The notes under the pieces are model-generated. The model was not told the DNA's origin and searched no databases. It saw nothing but the letters and a program-made list of their open reading frames with translations. From Fibrobacter sp. UWB5 (lineage in GTDB: Bacteria > Fibrobacterota > Fibrobacteria > Fibrobacterales > Fibrobacteraceae): DNA of 64,000 bases. The position numbers and the translations under genes were made by a program. Positions 52,403 through 61,392 of this stretch are shown piece by piece. Position 1 is the first letter of the stretch. Each line of letters begins with the position of its first letter. The stretch spans positions 868,001 through 932,000 of the forward strand of contig NZ_MWQH01000001.1 of NCBI RefSeq assembly GCF_002210295.1, in the 5' to 3' direction.

Positions 52403-53636
52403 CAATAAACAGGACAAAAGAAAAGACGAATACATCTTTGGCCTTGACATTGGTGAATCGAAGATAAACCTGTTCGTGGGTGTTTCCGAAGGTGAAAACG
52501 TTCGCGTTGTGGAATGCGGCGATTTCCCGCTCAAGAATGCCGACGAATTCGATTCTGTAGTGGAAACATTGCAGCAGGCTGTCCAAGTCATTGAAAATAC
52601 GACTCGCGTCGATGTGCACGATGTGTACGTGGGCATTGCGGGTAAGCACGTGCGTTCCTTGGATACCCAGGGAATCGTGACGCTCCCCATGGGCGAAGTT
52701 CGCGAAGAAGACATCGAGAATGTGACAAAGCAGGCGAGTACCTTGCCTACCCAGGCCGGCGAAATCATTCACATCTTCCCGGGCGAATACAACCTGGACG
52801 ATGAACCGCATATCCGTAACCCGAAGGGCCGTTCGGGCCGTCGCCTGGGCGTCGATGTCCAGGTGGTGACCGTGAAGCAGAATGCCTTGCAGAACTTGGC
52901 CAAGTGCGTGAACCGCGCAGGCCTCAATGTAGCAGGCTTTGTGCTGGAACCGCTCGCGGCTGCAAGTGCGGTGCTGACCAATGACGAACGCGAATTGGGC
53001 GTGGCCCTCGTCGACATTGGCGCCGGTACGGCAGACATCGCCGTGTTCGTGAATGAATCCGTGCGCTTCACCTTCTCTTACGAATATGCCGGTAACTCGA
53101 TTACGAGCGATATCAGCCGCTGCCTCAACGTGCCTATCGCCCTTTCGAAGGCCGAAGAAATCAAGAAAAAGTTTGGAACTTGCGTCATCAGCAACTTGAT
53201 CGAAGACGATACCTTCCCGGTTCCGGCCGTGGGTAACCGTGGCGATGTCTCTTGCTCCCGCAAGCTTCTTGCCGAAATTATCACGGCGCGCGTAGGCGAA
53301 ATCTTCTGCAAGCTCAATGAACAGCTCAAGGTTCACCAGCTCGATACCATTATCAATGGCGGTATCGTGCTTACGGGTGGCTGCTGCGCTTTGGAAGGCA
53401 TCGAAGATGTCGCATGCAAGGTGTTCGGAAAGCCGGTTCGCATCGGTCGCCCCAAGGGCATGAGCGGTATTCAGGAAGCATACCAGAATCCGTCTTACGC
53501 AACGGGTATCGGCCTGCTTTACTATGCGAACAAGCAGCACCGCGAAAAGAAAAATCGTGAAACGGGAACGCAGATCGCTGTTTCCATGAAGAAAGGATTC
53601 CAGCGTGTTCTCGAAATCATCAGGACTTATCTATAA
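52395..53636 (+). CDS. ftsA: Cell division protein FtsA
   Basis: A 413-residue actin-like ATPase that tethers FtsZ to the membrane. YIFGLDIGESKI (phosphate 1), VDIGAGTADIAVFV (phosphate 2) and GGIVLTGGCCALEG (adenosine motif) are seen. The C-terminal helix (MKKGFQRVLEIIRTYL) is amphipathic and basic, fitting the membrane-targeting sequence. ATG 52395 is chosen over an upstream start because AAGAGGTG precedes it. It is 34 bp before ftsZ. Confidence 0.94.
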   Translation: MDDNKQDKRKDEYIFGLDIGESKINLFVGVSEGENVRVVECGDFPLKNADEFDSVVETLQQAVQVIENTTRVDVHDVYVGIAGKHVRSLDTQGIVTLPMGEVREEDIENVTKQASTLPTQAGEIIHIFPGEYNLDDEPHIRNPKGRSGRRLGVDVQVVTVKQNALQNLAKCVNRAGLNVAGFVLEPLAAASAVLTNDERELGVALVDIGAGTADIAVFVNESVRFTFSYEYAGNSITSDISRCLNVPIALSKAEEIKKKFGTCVISNLIEDDTFPVPAVGNRGDVSCSRKLLAEIITARVGEIFCKLNEQLKVHQLDTIINGGIVLTGGCCALEGIEDVACKVFGKPVRIGRPKGMSGIQEAYQNPSYATGIGLLYYANKQHREKKNRETGTQIAVSMKKGFQRVLEIIRTYL

Positions 53637-53670
53637 CAACATCAACACTCAACATCAGGGAGATAAAAAC

Positions 53671-55311
53671 ATGAGTGAAATCGATAACTTCAACTTCGAG
53701 GTAAAGTCTCGCGTTATGGGCGAGGAACCATCCTTCAACAACGCCAAGGTCAAGGTGTTCGGCGTCGGCGGCGCAGGCGGCAACACCGTGAACCGCATGA
53801 AGCGTATGAACATTGAAGGTGTGGAATACTATTCCATCAATACCGACGCAATGGCTTTGGACTTGAGCCTTGCTGACCACAAGATTCTGATTGGCGAAAA
53901 GACCACCAGAAACTTGGGTGCCGGTATGGACCCCGAAATTGGCCGTAAGGCAGCCGAAGAAAACCTGGACGACATCAGGGAAGCCATGAAGGGCGCTGAC
54001 ATGGTGTTCGTGACCGCCGGTATGGGCGGTGGTACGGGTACGGGTGCTGCTCCGGTGGTGGCAAACATTGCCCGCGAACTCGGTATTCTCACGGTCGCCG
54101 TGGTGACCAAGCCGTTCCGCTTCGAAGGTAATGCCCGTTCTTCTATCGCACAGGAAGGCATTAACGCTCTCCGCGCTGCTGTTGACACCATCATCGTTGT
54201 CGAAAACAAGAAGCTCCTCACGCTCCTCCAGGCCTCCAACCAGAAGGCTACCATGGATGAGGCCTTCAAGATGGCTGACGAAATCCTCGGTAACGCAGTC
54301 CAGAGCATTTGCGGCATCATGTTCCGTCACGGCCTCGTGCACGTTGACTTTGCCGATATCCGTAAGGTCATGCTCAAGGGTGGTTCTGCTCTCATGGGTA
54401 CGGGTTACGCTCAGGGCGAAAACCGCGGTATCATGGCTGCCGACATGGCTCTTGCCTCTCCGCTTCTCGAAGACATCAATATCGAAGGCGCTTCTGGCGT
54501 GCTCGTGAACGTTGCTCACGGCGAAAACTACTCCTTGCTCGAACATAGCGAAGCTATGGATCACATTTACGAAAAGGTCGGCGAAGAAGGTAACCCGAAC
54601 ATCATCATCGGCGATATCACTGACCCGGCTCTCGGCGACAAGGTTTGCATTACCATTATCGCAACGGGTTGCGGTGGCACTGCTGTGAACCAGCCCAAGG
54701 TCAGCTCCGCTGGTTTTGGCTTCGGTAACTTCACTGTTCCGCAGCAGACCATTCAGCAGTCCGCTCCGGTTCAGCAGGCTCCTGCCGCTCCGGCTGGCAT
54801 CCAGCAGGCTACTCCGCGTCCGACCGGTTTCAACGTGTTCGATTTCCAGACCGTTAAGCCCGAATCCACGGAAATGTTTACCCGTCCGCAGTACACGCCC
54901 GCTTCTCAGCCGGCTCCTGAAGCTATGACCTCTTCCATTCCGTCTCTGACCGAAACGTCCGTGATGCGTTCTGTGAATGCTGCCATGTTCAGCTCTCCGG
55001 AATTCAACGCTGCTGCTCCGGCCGAAGAAGAAGTGGTGTCCCAGGGCTCCGAAACTTCTGAAATGTCTGCTGTTGCCGAAGAAGACCGCATGAACGGTGG
55101 TGTTCCGGCTTACGAAGCTCCGTCTTACGAAACTCAGTACGACATGCCTGCTTACGCTCGCAATGCTGCCAATGGCGCTACCGTGACCATGGAACGCCCG
55201 GCTGCTACGCGTCAGGAAGTTGTTGAAGAACCGGCTCCTGCCACTCCGGCAACGATCGACTTCAGCTTGCCTGCCTACCTGCGCAACAGAATGAACACGA
55301 ACAACTTCTAA
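53671..55311 (+). CDS. ftsZ: Cell division protein FtsZ
   Basis: A 546-residue tubulin-like GTPase that forms the Z ring. The G-box GGGTGTG lies at residues 119-125, the KVFGVGGAGGNTVNRM start and N-terminal core are standard, and VDFADIRKVM is the T7 catalytic loop. After the core (about residue 340) a long linker of about 185 residues, rich in Pro, Ala, Gln and Glu, leads to the conserved C-terminal peptide DFSLPAYLRNR, which binds FtsA. The linker is much longer than in E. coli. ATG 53671 is chosen because GGGAGA lies 8 nt upstream. The stop overlaps a 26-codon frame. Confidence 0.96.
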   Translation: MSEIDNFNFEVKSRVMGEEPSFNNAKVKVFGVGGAGGNTVNRMKRMNIEGVEYYSINTDAMALDLSLADHKILIGEKTTRNLGAGMDPEIGRKAAEENLDDIREAMKGADMVFVTAGMGGGTGTGAAPVVANIARELGILTVAVVTKPFRFEGNARSSIAQEGINALRAAVDTIIVVENKKLLTLLQASNQKATMDEAFKMADEILGNAVQSICGIMFRHGLVHVDFADIRKVMLKGGSALMGTGYAQGENRGIMAADMALASPLLEDINIEGASGVLVNVAHGENYSLLEHSEAMDHIYEKVGEEGNPNIIIGDITDPALGDKVCITIIATGCGGTAVNQPKVSSAGFGFGNFTVPQQTIQQSAPVQQAPAAPAGIQQATPRPTGFNVFDFQTVKPESTEMFTRPQYTPASQPAPEAMTSSIPSLTETSVMRSVNAAMFSSPEFNAAAPAEEEVVSQGSETSEMSAVAEEDRMNGGVPAYEAPSYETQYDMPAYARNAANGATVTMERPAATRQEVVEEPAPATPATIDFSLPAYLRNRMNTNNF

Positions 55312-55391
55312 TGAGTCTTGCTGAAAGAATCAGCAAGGTCTGTTCCGCGGCGAAAGCCCCGGTGGGTTTTGCTGAATTCCCCAAGAATTAA
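55311..55391 (+). CDS. Possible 26-residue micro-ORF overlapping ftsZ
   Basis: The ftsZ stop shares a base with this ATG (TAATG), the same overlap that joins other genes here. The product (MSLAERISKVCSAAKAPVG, then FAEFPKN) has ordinary codons for this genome. It overlaps a perfect hairpin, CTTGCTGA-AAGAA-TCAGCAAG (about 55317-55337), so it may be chance. No function can be suggested. Confidence 0.2.
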   Translation: MSLAERISKVCSAAKAPVGFAEFPKN

Positions 55392-55479
55392 ACACACACA
55401 CAACGAGTGCGCGAGTGCGCACTCACCACAACACAAAAGGGTCACCTGGGTCTCCCTGCCTGGGTGATCCTTATTATGT

Positions 55480-55580
55480 CCGCTCGGCTCTATAGCATTC
55501 ATGAAAATGTGATATCGCCTCGCTCTCGCCTTCACGACCAACTTGCGTTTGGTCGTTCCGGCTCACGTTATATCCGCTCG
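55480..55580 (-). repeat. 95-bp structured repeat, copy C (inverted)
   Basis: On the minus strand it reads CGTGAGCC, a hairpin GACCAA-ACGCAAG-TTGGTC, GCGAGAGCGAGGCGATATCA and CATGAATGCTATAGAGCCG, then AGCGG. This is the same order as copies A and B at 5.15-5.34 kb. The stem sequence is different but pairs completely, and the flanking GCC/GGC also pairs. Confidence 0.75.
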
Positions 55581-55621
55581 CGCCCAATCCGCTCGCGTTA
55601 TGCTGGAAAACCTTAATTTGT

Positions 55622-55653
55622 CATGCCCGCGGAGGCGGGCTTCTCCTTTTTTA
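55622..55653 (+). terminator. Hairpin with T-rich tail before the outer-membrane protein gene
   Basis: GCCCGC-GGA-GGCGGGC followed by TTCTCCTTTTTT. It resembles a widespread ATGCCCGC...GCGGGC intergenic repeat and may act as a terminator for upstream transcription. Confidence 0.55.
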
Positions 55654-55668
55654 CTTAAATTTCTTTCT

Positions 55669-57225
55669 ATGAAATTGAAGTCCTTATTTTTTGGTTTATG
55701 TGCTCTTGGAACGGCTTTGGCTTTTGCAGAATCTTCGGATTCTGCGGCGTACAAGGGCTATTTCCAGATTGGTACGGATTTTAATTTCGGGTTTAACGGT
55801 GGTCCGACTGACCCGACGTTCGCTGTCGATACGGCCGAGTATTATGGCAACAATTGGCGTGGGCTTCGTGTGCCTCTCGAAAACGGTCGCAGCTACGAAG
55901 AACATATTGAACCTTTCTTTACGCTTAGTTTCCGTGCGGGCTACAAGGATTTCCATTTCTTGATGGAAGCGCCGCTCCGCAAGGATATCGAAGCCTGGTA
56001 CGATAGCGACCTCAAGACAAACTTTACCTACAAGCCGAGCGAACTCGACATTGGCGTGCCTATTAATGCCTACGCCTTGTGGAACAACCCGGTGGGCTAT
56101 GTGCAGTTGGGCCGTTTTGACCCTGATTTGAAAGTCTCTCCGAACGACCTCGCCTTGGGCGGAGCCCCTTACCACGATGGTTTGCTTTGGAGGTTCAAGG
56201 CCGGCATATTCCGTTATGACTTCTTGGTGAGCTCGTTAAACGCCTGGCTTTTTGACGATATCCCGGGTGCTGCAGACGAAACGGGCTGTGTTTACCCGAA
56301 GGGCTCCGAAGCGGCAGAACAAAAATGCCCGGAGCGCGGTAAGCAGGCGAGCAACCAGCGCGACCGCATTTACGACGAGAATGTGAAAAACCTGGTGTAT
56401 CACCGCATCGGCGTTGAAACCAAGCATTTCTGGACTTACGTGATTGAAGAAAGCATGGTGGGTGGCAAGGATTTGGAATTCCGTTCCATGAATCCGTTCA
56501 TGTTCCTGCATAACAATTTTGCGGGCGGCTACACCAAGGCGGTCACGACTTTCGAACTCGGCTTTACCCCTGCCCGTTATTCCAAGTTCTACGGCCAGAT
56601 TAACATGGAAGACATCAATAGCCCCGTGGGCGAAGACGACGACAAAGGCACGAACCGTAGCATGATGAGTTTTATGGCAGGCTATTACCAGGAAATTCCG
56701 ACGCGCCGTTACGGAACATTCTCCTGGCGCTTCGACGTGGTTCGCACCGACCCGTTGCATAACAACGGTCGCCTCCCGTTGCTGGAATATTCGAGCCGTC
56801 GCCTTTACCGCAGCAATTACCGCGAACAGGATGATCCCGATTACGCCGACATGTACTTTGTGGATTACCCGATCGGTTACCGTCGCGGTTCCGACGCTTT
56901 GGACATGTGGCTCGACCTCGGCTGGAAATGGGGTAGGCACAACCTGAAAATCACGCTTGCCTGGCTGCAACAGGGCGACAAGGAACTCTACACGGATTAC
57001 GATGTTGCCATTCAAGAAGGAAAGGCCCCGTCTGGCGTAAAGGAATCGCAGGCGCTGGTCGATGCCCTCTATTCCATGCAGTATAACAGCTGGCTTGGTT
57101 TCTACCTCGGCGGTGGATTCCGCAGCTATGAGAATTTGGCGCACGACAAGCACGAAGATGGCAAGGATGGCTGGATCCGTTCTGGCATCAAGATGACCTT
57201 TAATCCGGTCGATACGAAGTTCTAG
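55669..57225 (+). CDS. Large outer-membrane beta-barrel protein
   Basis: A 518-residue protein with signal peptide LFFGLCALGTALAFA, followed by barrel-like alternating strands through the whole length (YFQIGTDFNFGFNGG, FTLSFRAGYKDFHFLMEAPL, TTFELGFTPARYSKFYGQIN, LGFYLGGGFRSYENL). It ends in Phe (NPVDTKF). It has some similarity in strand pattern to Wzi-like capsule or porin families but I cannot assign one. The start at 55669 is chosen because an upstream in-frame extension of 42 residues lacks a signal peptide and runs through the repeat. Confidence 0.65.
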   Translation: MKLKSLFFGLCALGTALAFAESSDSAAYKGYFQIGTDFNFGFNGGPTDPTFAVDTAEYYGNNWRGLRVPLENGRSYEEHIEPFFTLSFRAGYKDFHFLMEAPLRKDIEAWYDSDLKTNFTYKPSELDIGVPINAYALWNNPVGYVQLGRFDPDLKVSPNDLALGGAPYHDGLLWRFKAGIFRYDFLVSSLNAWLFDDIPGAADETGCVYPKGSEAAEQKCPERGKQASNQRDRIYDENVKNLVYHRIGVETKHFWTYVIEESMVGGKDLEFRSMNPFMFLHNNFAGGYTKAVTTFELGFTPARYSKFYGQINMEDINSPVGEDDDKGTNRSMMSFMAGYYQEIPTRRYGTFSWRFDVVRTDPLHNNGRLPLLEYSSRRLYRSNYREQDDPDYADMYFVDYPIGYRRGSDALDMWLDLGWKWGRHNLKITLAWLQQGDKELYTDYDVAIQEGKAPSGVKESQALVDALYSMQYNSWLGFYLGGGFRSYENLAHDKHEDGKDGWIRSGIKMTFNPVDTKF

Positions 57226-57250
57226 TTAAATCGGGCCCGCGTCTAATACC

Positions 57251-57256
57251 TATATT
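57251..57256 (+). promoter_or_regulatory. -10 element of purT
   Basis: TATATT, 25 nt before the ATG; AAGGAG lies near the start codon. Confidence 0.5.
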
Positions 57257-57281
57257 ATTCCTGTAAACCAAGGAGTATTTT

Positions 57282-58466
57282 ATGGCAGAAATCGGTACAC
57301 CTCTAAGTTCTAGTGCAACCAAGGTCCTCTTTTGCGGGGCCGGCGAACTGGGTAAAGAAGTTATCATCGAAATGATGCGTCTCGGCGTCGAAGTCATTGC
57401 CGTAGACCGTTATGCCAATGCTCCTGGCATGCAGGTGGCCCATCGCAGTCACGTGATTAACATGCTTGACGGTGCCGAGCTCCGCCGCGTGATTGAACTT
57501 GAAAAGCCGGACTACATTGTTCCCGAAGTCGAAGCCATTGCGACCGACACGCTTGTGGAACTGGAAAAGGAAGGCTACAACGTCATTCCGACGGCCAAGG
57601 CGACCAAGCTTACCATGAACCGCGAAGGTATTCGCCGTCTGGCCGCCGAAGAACTCGGCATCAAGACGAGCCCGTACCGTTTCGCCGACAATTTTGAAGA
57701 CTTCAAGGCTGCCGTAAAGGAAATCGGCATTCCGTGCGTGATCAAGCCGGTCATGAGTTCCTCGGGCCACGGCCAGAGCGTCATCAAGACCGAAGCAGAC
57801 ATCCAGAAGTCTTGGGACATTTCTCAGCACGAAGGCCGCACGGGCCACGCGAGCCGCGTGATTGTGGAAGGCTTTGTGCCGTTCGATTACGAAATTACAT
57901 TGCTCACGGTTCGCCATGTGGCGGGCACGAGCTTCCTGGAACCGATTGGTCACCATCAAGTGGGCGGCGACTACCAGGAATCTTGGCAGCCGCAGCCGAT
58001 GAAGCCGGAACTGCTGGAACAGGCCAAGGTGATTGCAAAGAAGGTCACCGACGCTCTCGGCGGTCGTGGCATCTTTGGCGTAGAACTCTTTGTGTGCAAG
58101 GACGAAGTCCTGTTCAGCGAAGTCTCTCCGCGCCCGCACGATACCGGCATGGTGACTCTCATCAGCCAGGACCTTTCCGAATTTGCGCTGCATGCTCGCG
58201 CCATTCTCGGCCTGCCTATTCCGAACATCGCTTTCCACGGTCCGAGCGCCTCGAAGGCAATCGTCGTGGATGGCAATTCCGACCACGTGAAGTTCGGCGG
58301 CCTCGAAGAAGTGCTTGCAGAACCTGACACCGCGCTCCGCTTGTTTGGCAAGCCCGAACTCAAGGGCCACCGCCGCTTGGGCGTGCTGCTTGCTCGCCGC
58401 AATAGCGTCGAAGAAGCCAAGGCTCAGGTCATGGCCATGCGCGAAAAAGTCAAAGTGACTCTGTAG
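57282..58466 (+). CDS. purT: Formate-dependent phosphoribosylglycinamide formyltransferase
   Basis: A 394-residue ATP-grasp enzyme that formylates GAR in purine synthesis using formate and ATP instead of formyl-tetrahydrofolate. [13 protein letters not shown] is the N-terminal nucleotide loop, [15 protein letters not shown] the ATP loop and [16 protein letters not shown] the conserved active-site segment. Full length matches PurT. A good AAGGAG site lies upstream. It stands alone. A weak hairpin (CGCGCAT/ATGCGCG, 58475-58495) follows. Confidence 0.95.
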   Translation: MAEIGTPLSSSATKVLFCGAGELGKEVIIEMMRLGVEVIAVDRYANAPGMQVAHRSHVINMLDGAELRRVIELEKPDYIVPEVEAIATDTLVELEKEGYNVIPTAKATKLTMNREGIRRLAAEELGIKTSPYRFADNFEDFKAAVKEIGIPCVIKPVMSSSGHGQSVIKTEADIQKSWDISQHEGRTGHASRVIVEGFVPFDYEITLLTVRHVAGTSFLEPIGHHQVGGDYQESWQPQPMKPELLEQAKVIAKKVTDALGGRGIFGVELFVCKDEVLFSEVSPRPHDTGMVTLISQDLSEFALHARAILGLPIPNIAFHGPSASKAIVVDGNSDHVKFGGLEEVLAEPDTALRLFGKPELKGHRRLGVLLARRNSVEEAKAQVMAMREKVKVTL

Positions 58467-58562
58467 TTTGTCAGCGCGCATTTACTTGATGCGCGATTTC
58501 CTGTTCCTGCCTGAGAAGAAAATTCTTGGCCAAGAGTGGGGTGAATTTTTAAGGAGGAGAAC

Positions 58563-61346
58563 ATGAAAAGATTTTGGGTTTTAGCTCTTGCCGCAGCTGC
58601 ATTTGCAGGAGCGGCTATTACGCCAGAAACGCCGTCGAAAGATGCCGACGGCTGCTACGCAATCTCAACAGCAGAAGAACTTTTCGGCTTTGCCGATATT
58701 GTGAATACCTCTGCGACGCATGACGAATGTGGTAAGCTCACTGCCAACATTATAGTGAATAAACCTGGCCAAGAAGACGGTACCGTCAAATGGGAACCCA
58801 TTTCATTTTTTAGCGGGTCTTTTGATGGCCAAGGTCATACTATTGAGGGACTTGCCCTTGGTAATTCAACAACGAACGAAGTACCTGCTTTGCCAAATGC
58901 GGGCCTCTTTGGTGTTGTTTCCAGTAGAAATTCTCTGTCGCCAGTGCGTATCAAGAATTTGACTTTAAAAGGGGTGAACTTTTTTGATATAGATAATGGT
59001 GGCGGTTTAATTGGCAAAATAGATTCGCTGAGCAATGAAGTTGTTATTGAAAATTGTGATGTAGAAATCTCCATTGGAGTACTTAGATTAGAAGAGGATG
59101 TCAGAGGGTACAGAGGCGGCTTGGTCGGTTTGCACCAAGGTGGATGGCTGACTATTAAAGAGTCTCATGTTGAGGGGCATTTCTATGGTGCAGGAACCAA
59201 TGCGGGCTTGGTTGCGGGAACTACTGGTACGGTAAGGATTTTTAATTCGTACTGCCAAAACAACTTCTCTGATGCAGCGGAAGCGGCTCTCGTTGGTACT
59301 GCAACAAATGCAAATGTATATGTCGAAAACAGCTATGCGCTCTCTAGATATACACCTAGCGATCAATGGAATGGCGTTTATAACCTTGTAGGTAAAACGG
59401 AAAATTCTTACGTTAAGTACAGTAATGTTTTCCGTATGCATATGGTGTTTTTTAGTGAAACACCCCCCGAAGGCGTTCATGAATTTTACGACGAACAGGT
59501 TGAAGACGGAACCATTGCTCGTGTCCTGCATCTTTTTAAAAGTGGAAATGTGGATGGAAGCGTGTGGGGACAAAATGTTGGCACAGATGAATATCCGACT
59601 CTTTCGGGGAAAATCGATGGTGGCCAATCTCTCAAGTTGTCCGCTTTGCACTTGATTACCTATGACGCTGATACGGTGACGTATAGTAAACAGTATATTG
59701 AAGGAATTGAAAGTTCGCTTCCCTTACCCGAACGTAAAGATTATGAATTTGCGGGGTGGTATGATAATGAAAAATTTTACGGTAAGTCAACGACGACGAT
59801 TCCAAAAGACGCTACTGGTGATAAAACGTTTTACGCTAAGTGGTGGCATATTCCCAAATTCGTCAACAATTGTTATGAAATCGCGTTGATTGACGAACTG
59901 TATTATTTTGCCAATCTGTATAATCGACAGCAATATTCTAAAAATACATGTGTCAAATTAACGGCAGACCTTGTAGATAACAAGAAGGTGGTTGTCGGTG
60001 ATTCGCTCAATACTGCAGATTCCTCGAAGTTCTGTGCTTGGACTCCCATTCAAAAGTTTAAGGGAACATTCGATGGCCAAGGGCACTCTATTTCGGGTTT
60101 GATTTTTGTGGGGAATGATGGTAATCCAAATGCGGGACTTTTCGCTTCCGTTGGTGAAGAAAACGAAGTCTCGGATGAGGTGGTTATTAAGAATTTGGGA
60201 ATAAAGGATTCCTATTTTGAAGGAAGAAGAAAGTCAGGAAGTCTTGTAGGACAATCTGCTAGTGGGACTAATTTGTATGTGTCCAATGTCTATAGCGAAT
60301 GCGTCATTAATTCTTGGAACACTGATATTGGTGGGCTGATTGGAGCCTTCAATGCAGACTCTGAAAAGCAATCGCTTTTGTATCTTGTAAATGCTTATCA
60401 TAAGGGTCACGTTGGTGGGGGTAGTTATGTGGGAGGCCTTGTTGGCAGTATTGAAGATGCCAAGGCATTCATTGTGAACGCGTATCATTCGGGTCTTGTT
60501 CAAGGAGGTTCGACTGTTGGCGGCTTGGTGGGCGAAGTGACGGGTGGTGATGATTCTCGTACGTTCATGGCGTATGTTTATAATGACGGACTAGTCAATG
60601 CGTCAAGGGGCGCAGTTGCTGGTGGATTAATCGCGAACCAATATACATCGACAACCATTCAGAACGCCTATAACGCTGGAGATGTGACTGCAAAGACTCA
60701 ATCTGTGGGTGGAATTGTATCCCAATCGTCTAATCCCATCGTTTTGACGAATGTGTTCAATAAAGGAACTCTTTTGCCGGATTCCTATTCGGACGCGCTT
60801 GTTGCAGAGACTAACAAAAATTATAAGTTGACGGCAGATAATGTGTTCTTCTTTGAATCTGTGCCTTCAAAGAATGGCGGCTCGGCAGCAACGGCAGATG
60901 CGTTTGCAGACTTGTCTCTTGCTAAAAAATTGCATGATTACGCTAAAGGTGACGTTAACGGCGAAGGATGGACCCAAGCTGCAGGCGATCCGTATCCGAA
61001 TTTCAAAAAGGATGTTGTGGAAGCCTATGCAGAACAATTTATCGTGACTCCGTCTGAACCCGGTTCGAGTAGTTCCTCGGTGGTGGAATCCAGTTCTTCC
61101 AGCGAATCCGGCAAGACTTCGCCGGTCGTTTCTCGCGCGGTGTCCCTTGTGAACGTTCGCAGCGTTGGCCGCATGGTTGAAATCTCGGGAATGCAAGCGG
61201 GCGAGGCCTACGCCCTCCTGGATATGCAGGGAAGGCTCTTGCAGCGTGGTTTCGCAAGTGGTTCAAACGTTAGTCTGAATGTCGTACGCTCTGGTCGCTA
61301 CTTGATCCGGGTCGCGGGTCAAACGAAAGCGGTTACAATCCGGTAA
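58563..61346 (+). CDS. Large surface protein with duplicated module and type IX-like C-terminus
   Basis: A 927-residue exported protein. After the signal peptide (LALAAAAFAGAAI) two related modules appear: CYAISTAEELFGFA...SGSFDGQGHTIEGL (about residues 30-100) and CYEIALIDELYYFA...KGTFDGQGHSISGL (about 440-510). Each is followed by Gly-rich repeats (GGLIGK, GGLVGSI, GGLVGEV), resembling GLUG motifs. Between them (about 365-425) is an InlB B-type repeat (YEFAGWYDNEKFY...KTFYAKWW). A Ser-rich linker (SSSSSVVESSSSSES) leads to a C-terminal domain of about 75 residues (MVEISGMQAGEAYALLDMQG, RSGRYLIRVAG) like type IX sorting signals. The first 820 residues look more A/T-rich than the linker and C-terminus. 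A GGAGG ribosome site precedes the ATG. Confidence 0.75.
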   Translation: MKRFWVLALAAAAFAGAAITPETPSKDADGCYAISTAEELFGFADIVNTSATHDECGKLTANIIVNKPGQEDGTVKWEPISFFSGSFDGQGHTIEGLALGNSTTNEVPALPNAGLFGVVSSRNSLSPVRIKNLTLKGVNFFDIDNGGGLIGKIDSLSNEVVIENCDVEISIGVLRLEEDVRGYRGGLVGLHQGGWLTIKESHVEGHFYGAGTNAGLVAGTTGTVRIFNSYCQNNFSDAAEAALVGTATNANVYVENSYALSRYTPSDQWNGVYNLVGKTENSYVKYSNVFRMHMVFFSETPPEGVHEFYDEQVEDGTIARVLHLFKSGNVDGSVWGQNVGTDEYPTLSGKIDGGQSLKLSALHLITYDADTVTYSKQYIEGIESSLPLPERKDYEFAGWYDNEKFYGKSTTTIPKDATGDKTFYAKWWHIPKFVNNCYEIALIDELYYFANLYNRQQYSKNTCVKLTADLVDNKKVVVGDSLNTADSSKFCAWTPIQKFKGTFDGQGHSISGLIFVGNDGNPNAGLFASVGEENEVSDEVVIKNLGIKDSYFEGRRKSGSLVGQSASGTNLYVSNVYSECVINSWNTDIGGLIGAFNADSEKQSLLYLVNAYHKGHVGGGSYVGGLVGSIEDAKAFIVNAYHSGLVQGGSTVGGLVGEVTGGDDSRTFMAYVYNDGLVNASRGAVAGGLIANQYTSTTIQNAYNAGDVTAKTQSVGGIVSQSSNPIVLTNVFNKGTLLPDSYSDALVAETNKNYKLTADNVFFFESVPSKNGGSAATADAFADLSLAKKLHDYAKGDVNGEGWTQAAGDPYPNFKKDVVEAYAEQFIVTPSEPGSSSSSVVESSSSSESGKTSPVVSRAVSLVNVRSVGRMVEISGMQAGEAYALLDMQGRLLQRGFASGSNVSLNVVRSGRYLIRVAGQTKAVTIR

Positions 61347-61358
61347 GTGAAAACCAAC

Positions 61359-61391
61359 GTCATTGCGAGGGGCTAAGCCCCGAAGCAATCT
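61359..61391. repeat. Dispersed hairpin repeat after the surface protein gene
   Basis: CGTCATTGCGA...GAAGCAATC with inner GGGGCT/AGCCCC: arms ATTGC/GCAAT. This motif family occurs between genes in many bacteria. It lies between the convergent surface protein gene and rsmE and can act as a shared 3' hairpin. Confidence 0.55.
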
Positions 61392-61392
61392 A

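Larger units (their letters stand above)
55392..55668. other. Intergenic region after ftsZ
   Basis: Contains GAGTGCGC-GAGT-GCGCACTC (about 55405-55424), an imperfect hairpin near 55439-55470, repeat copy C (55480-55580) and a hairpin-plus-T terminator or promoter region at 55622-55653. No gene of normal size is seen. Confidence 0.5.

Noticed and set aside
55543-55668. 42-residue N-terminal extension of the outer-membrane protein
   Set aside because: It runs through the repeat and a hairpin, and the signal peptide begins at 55669.
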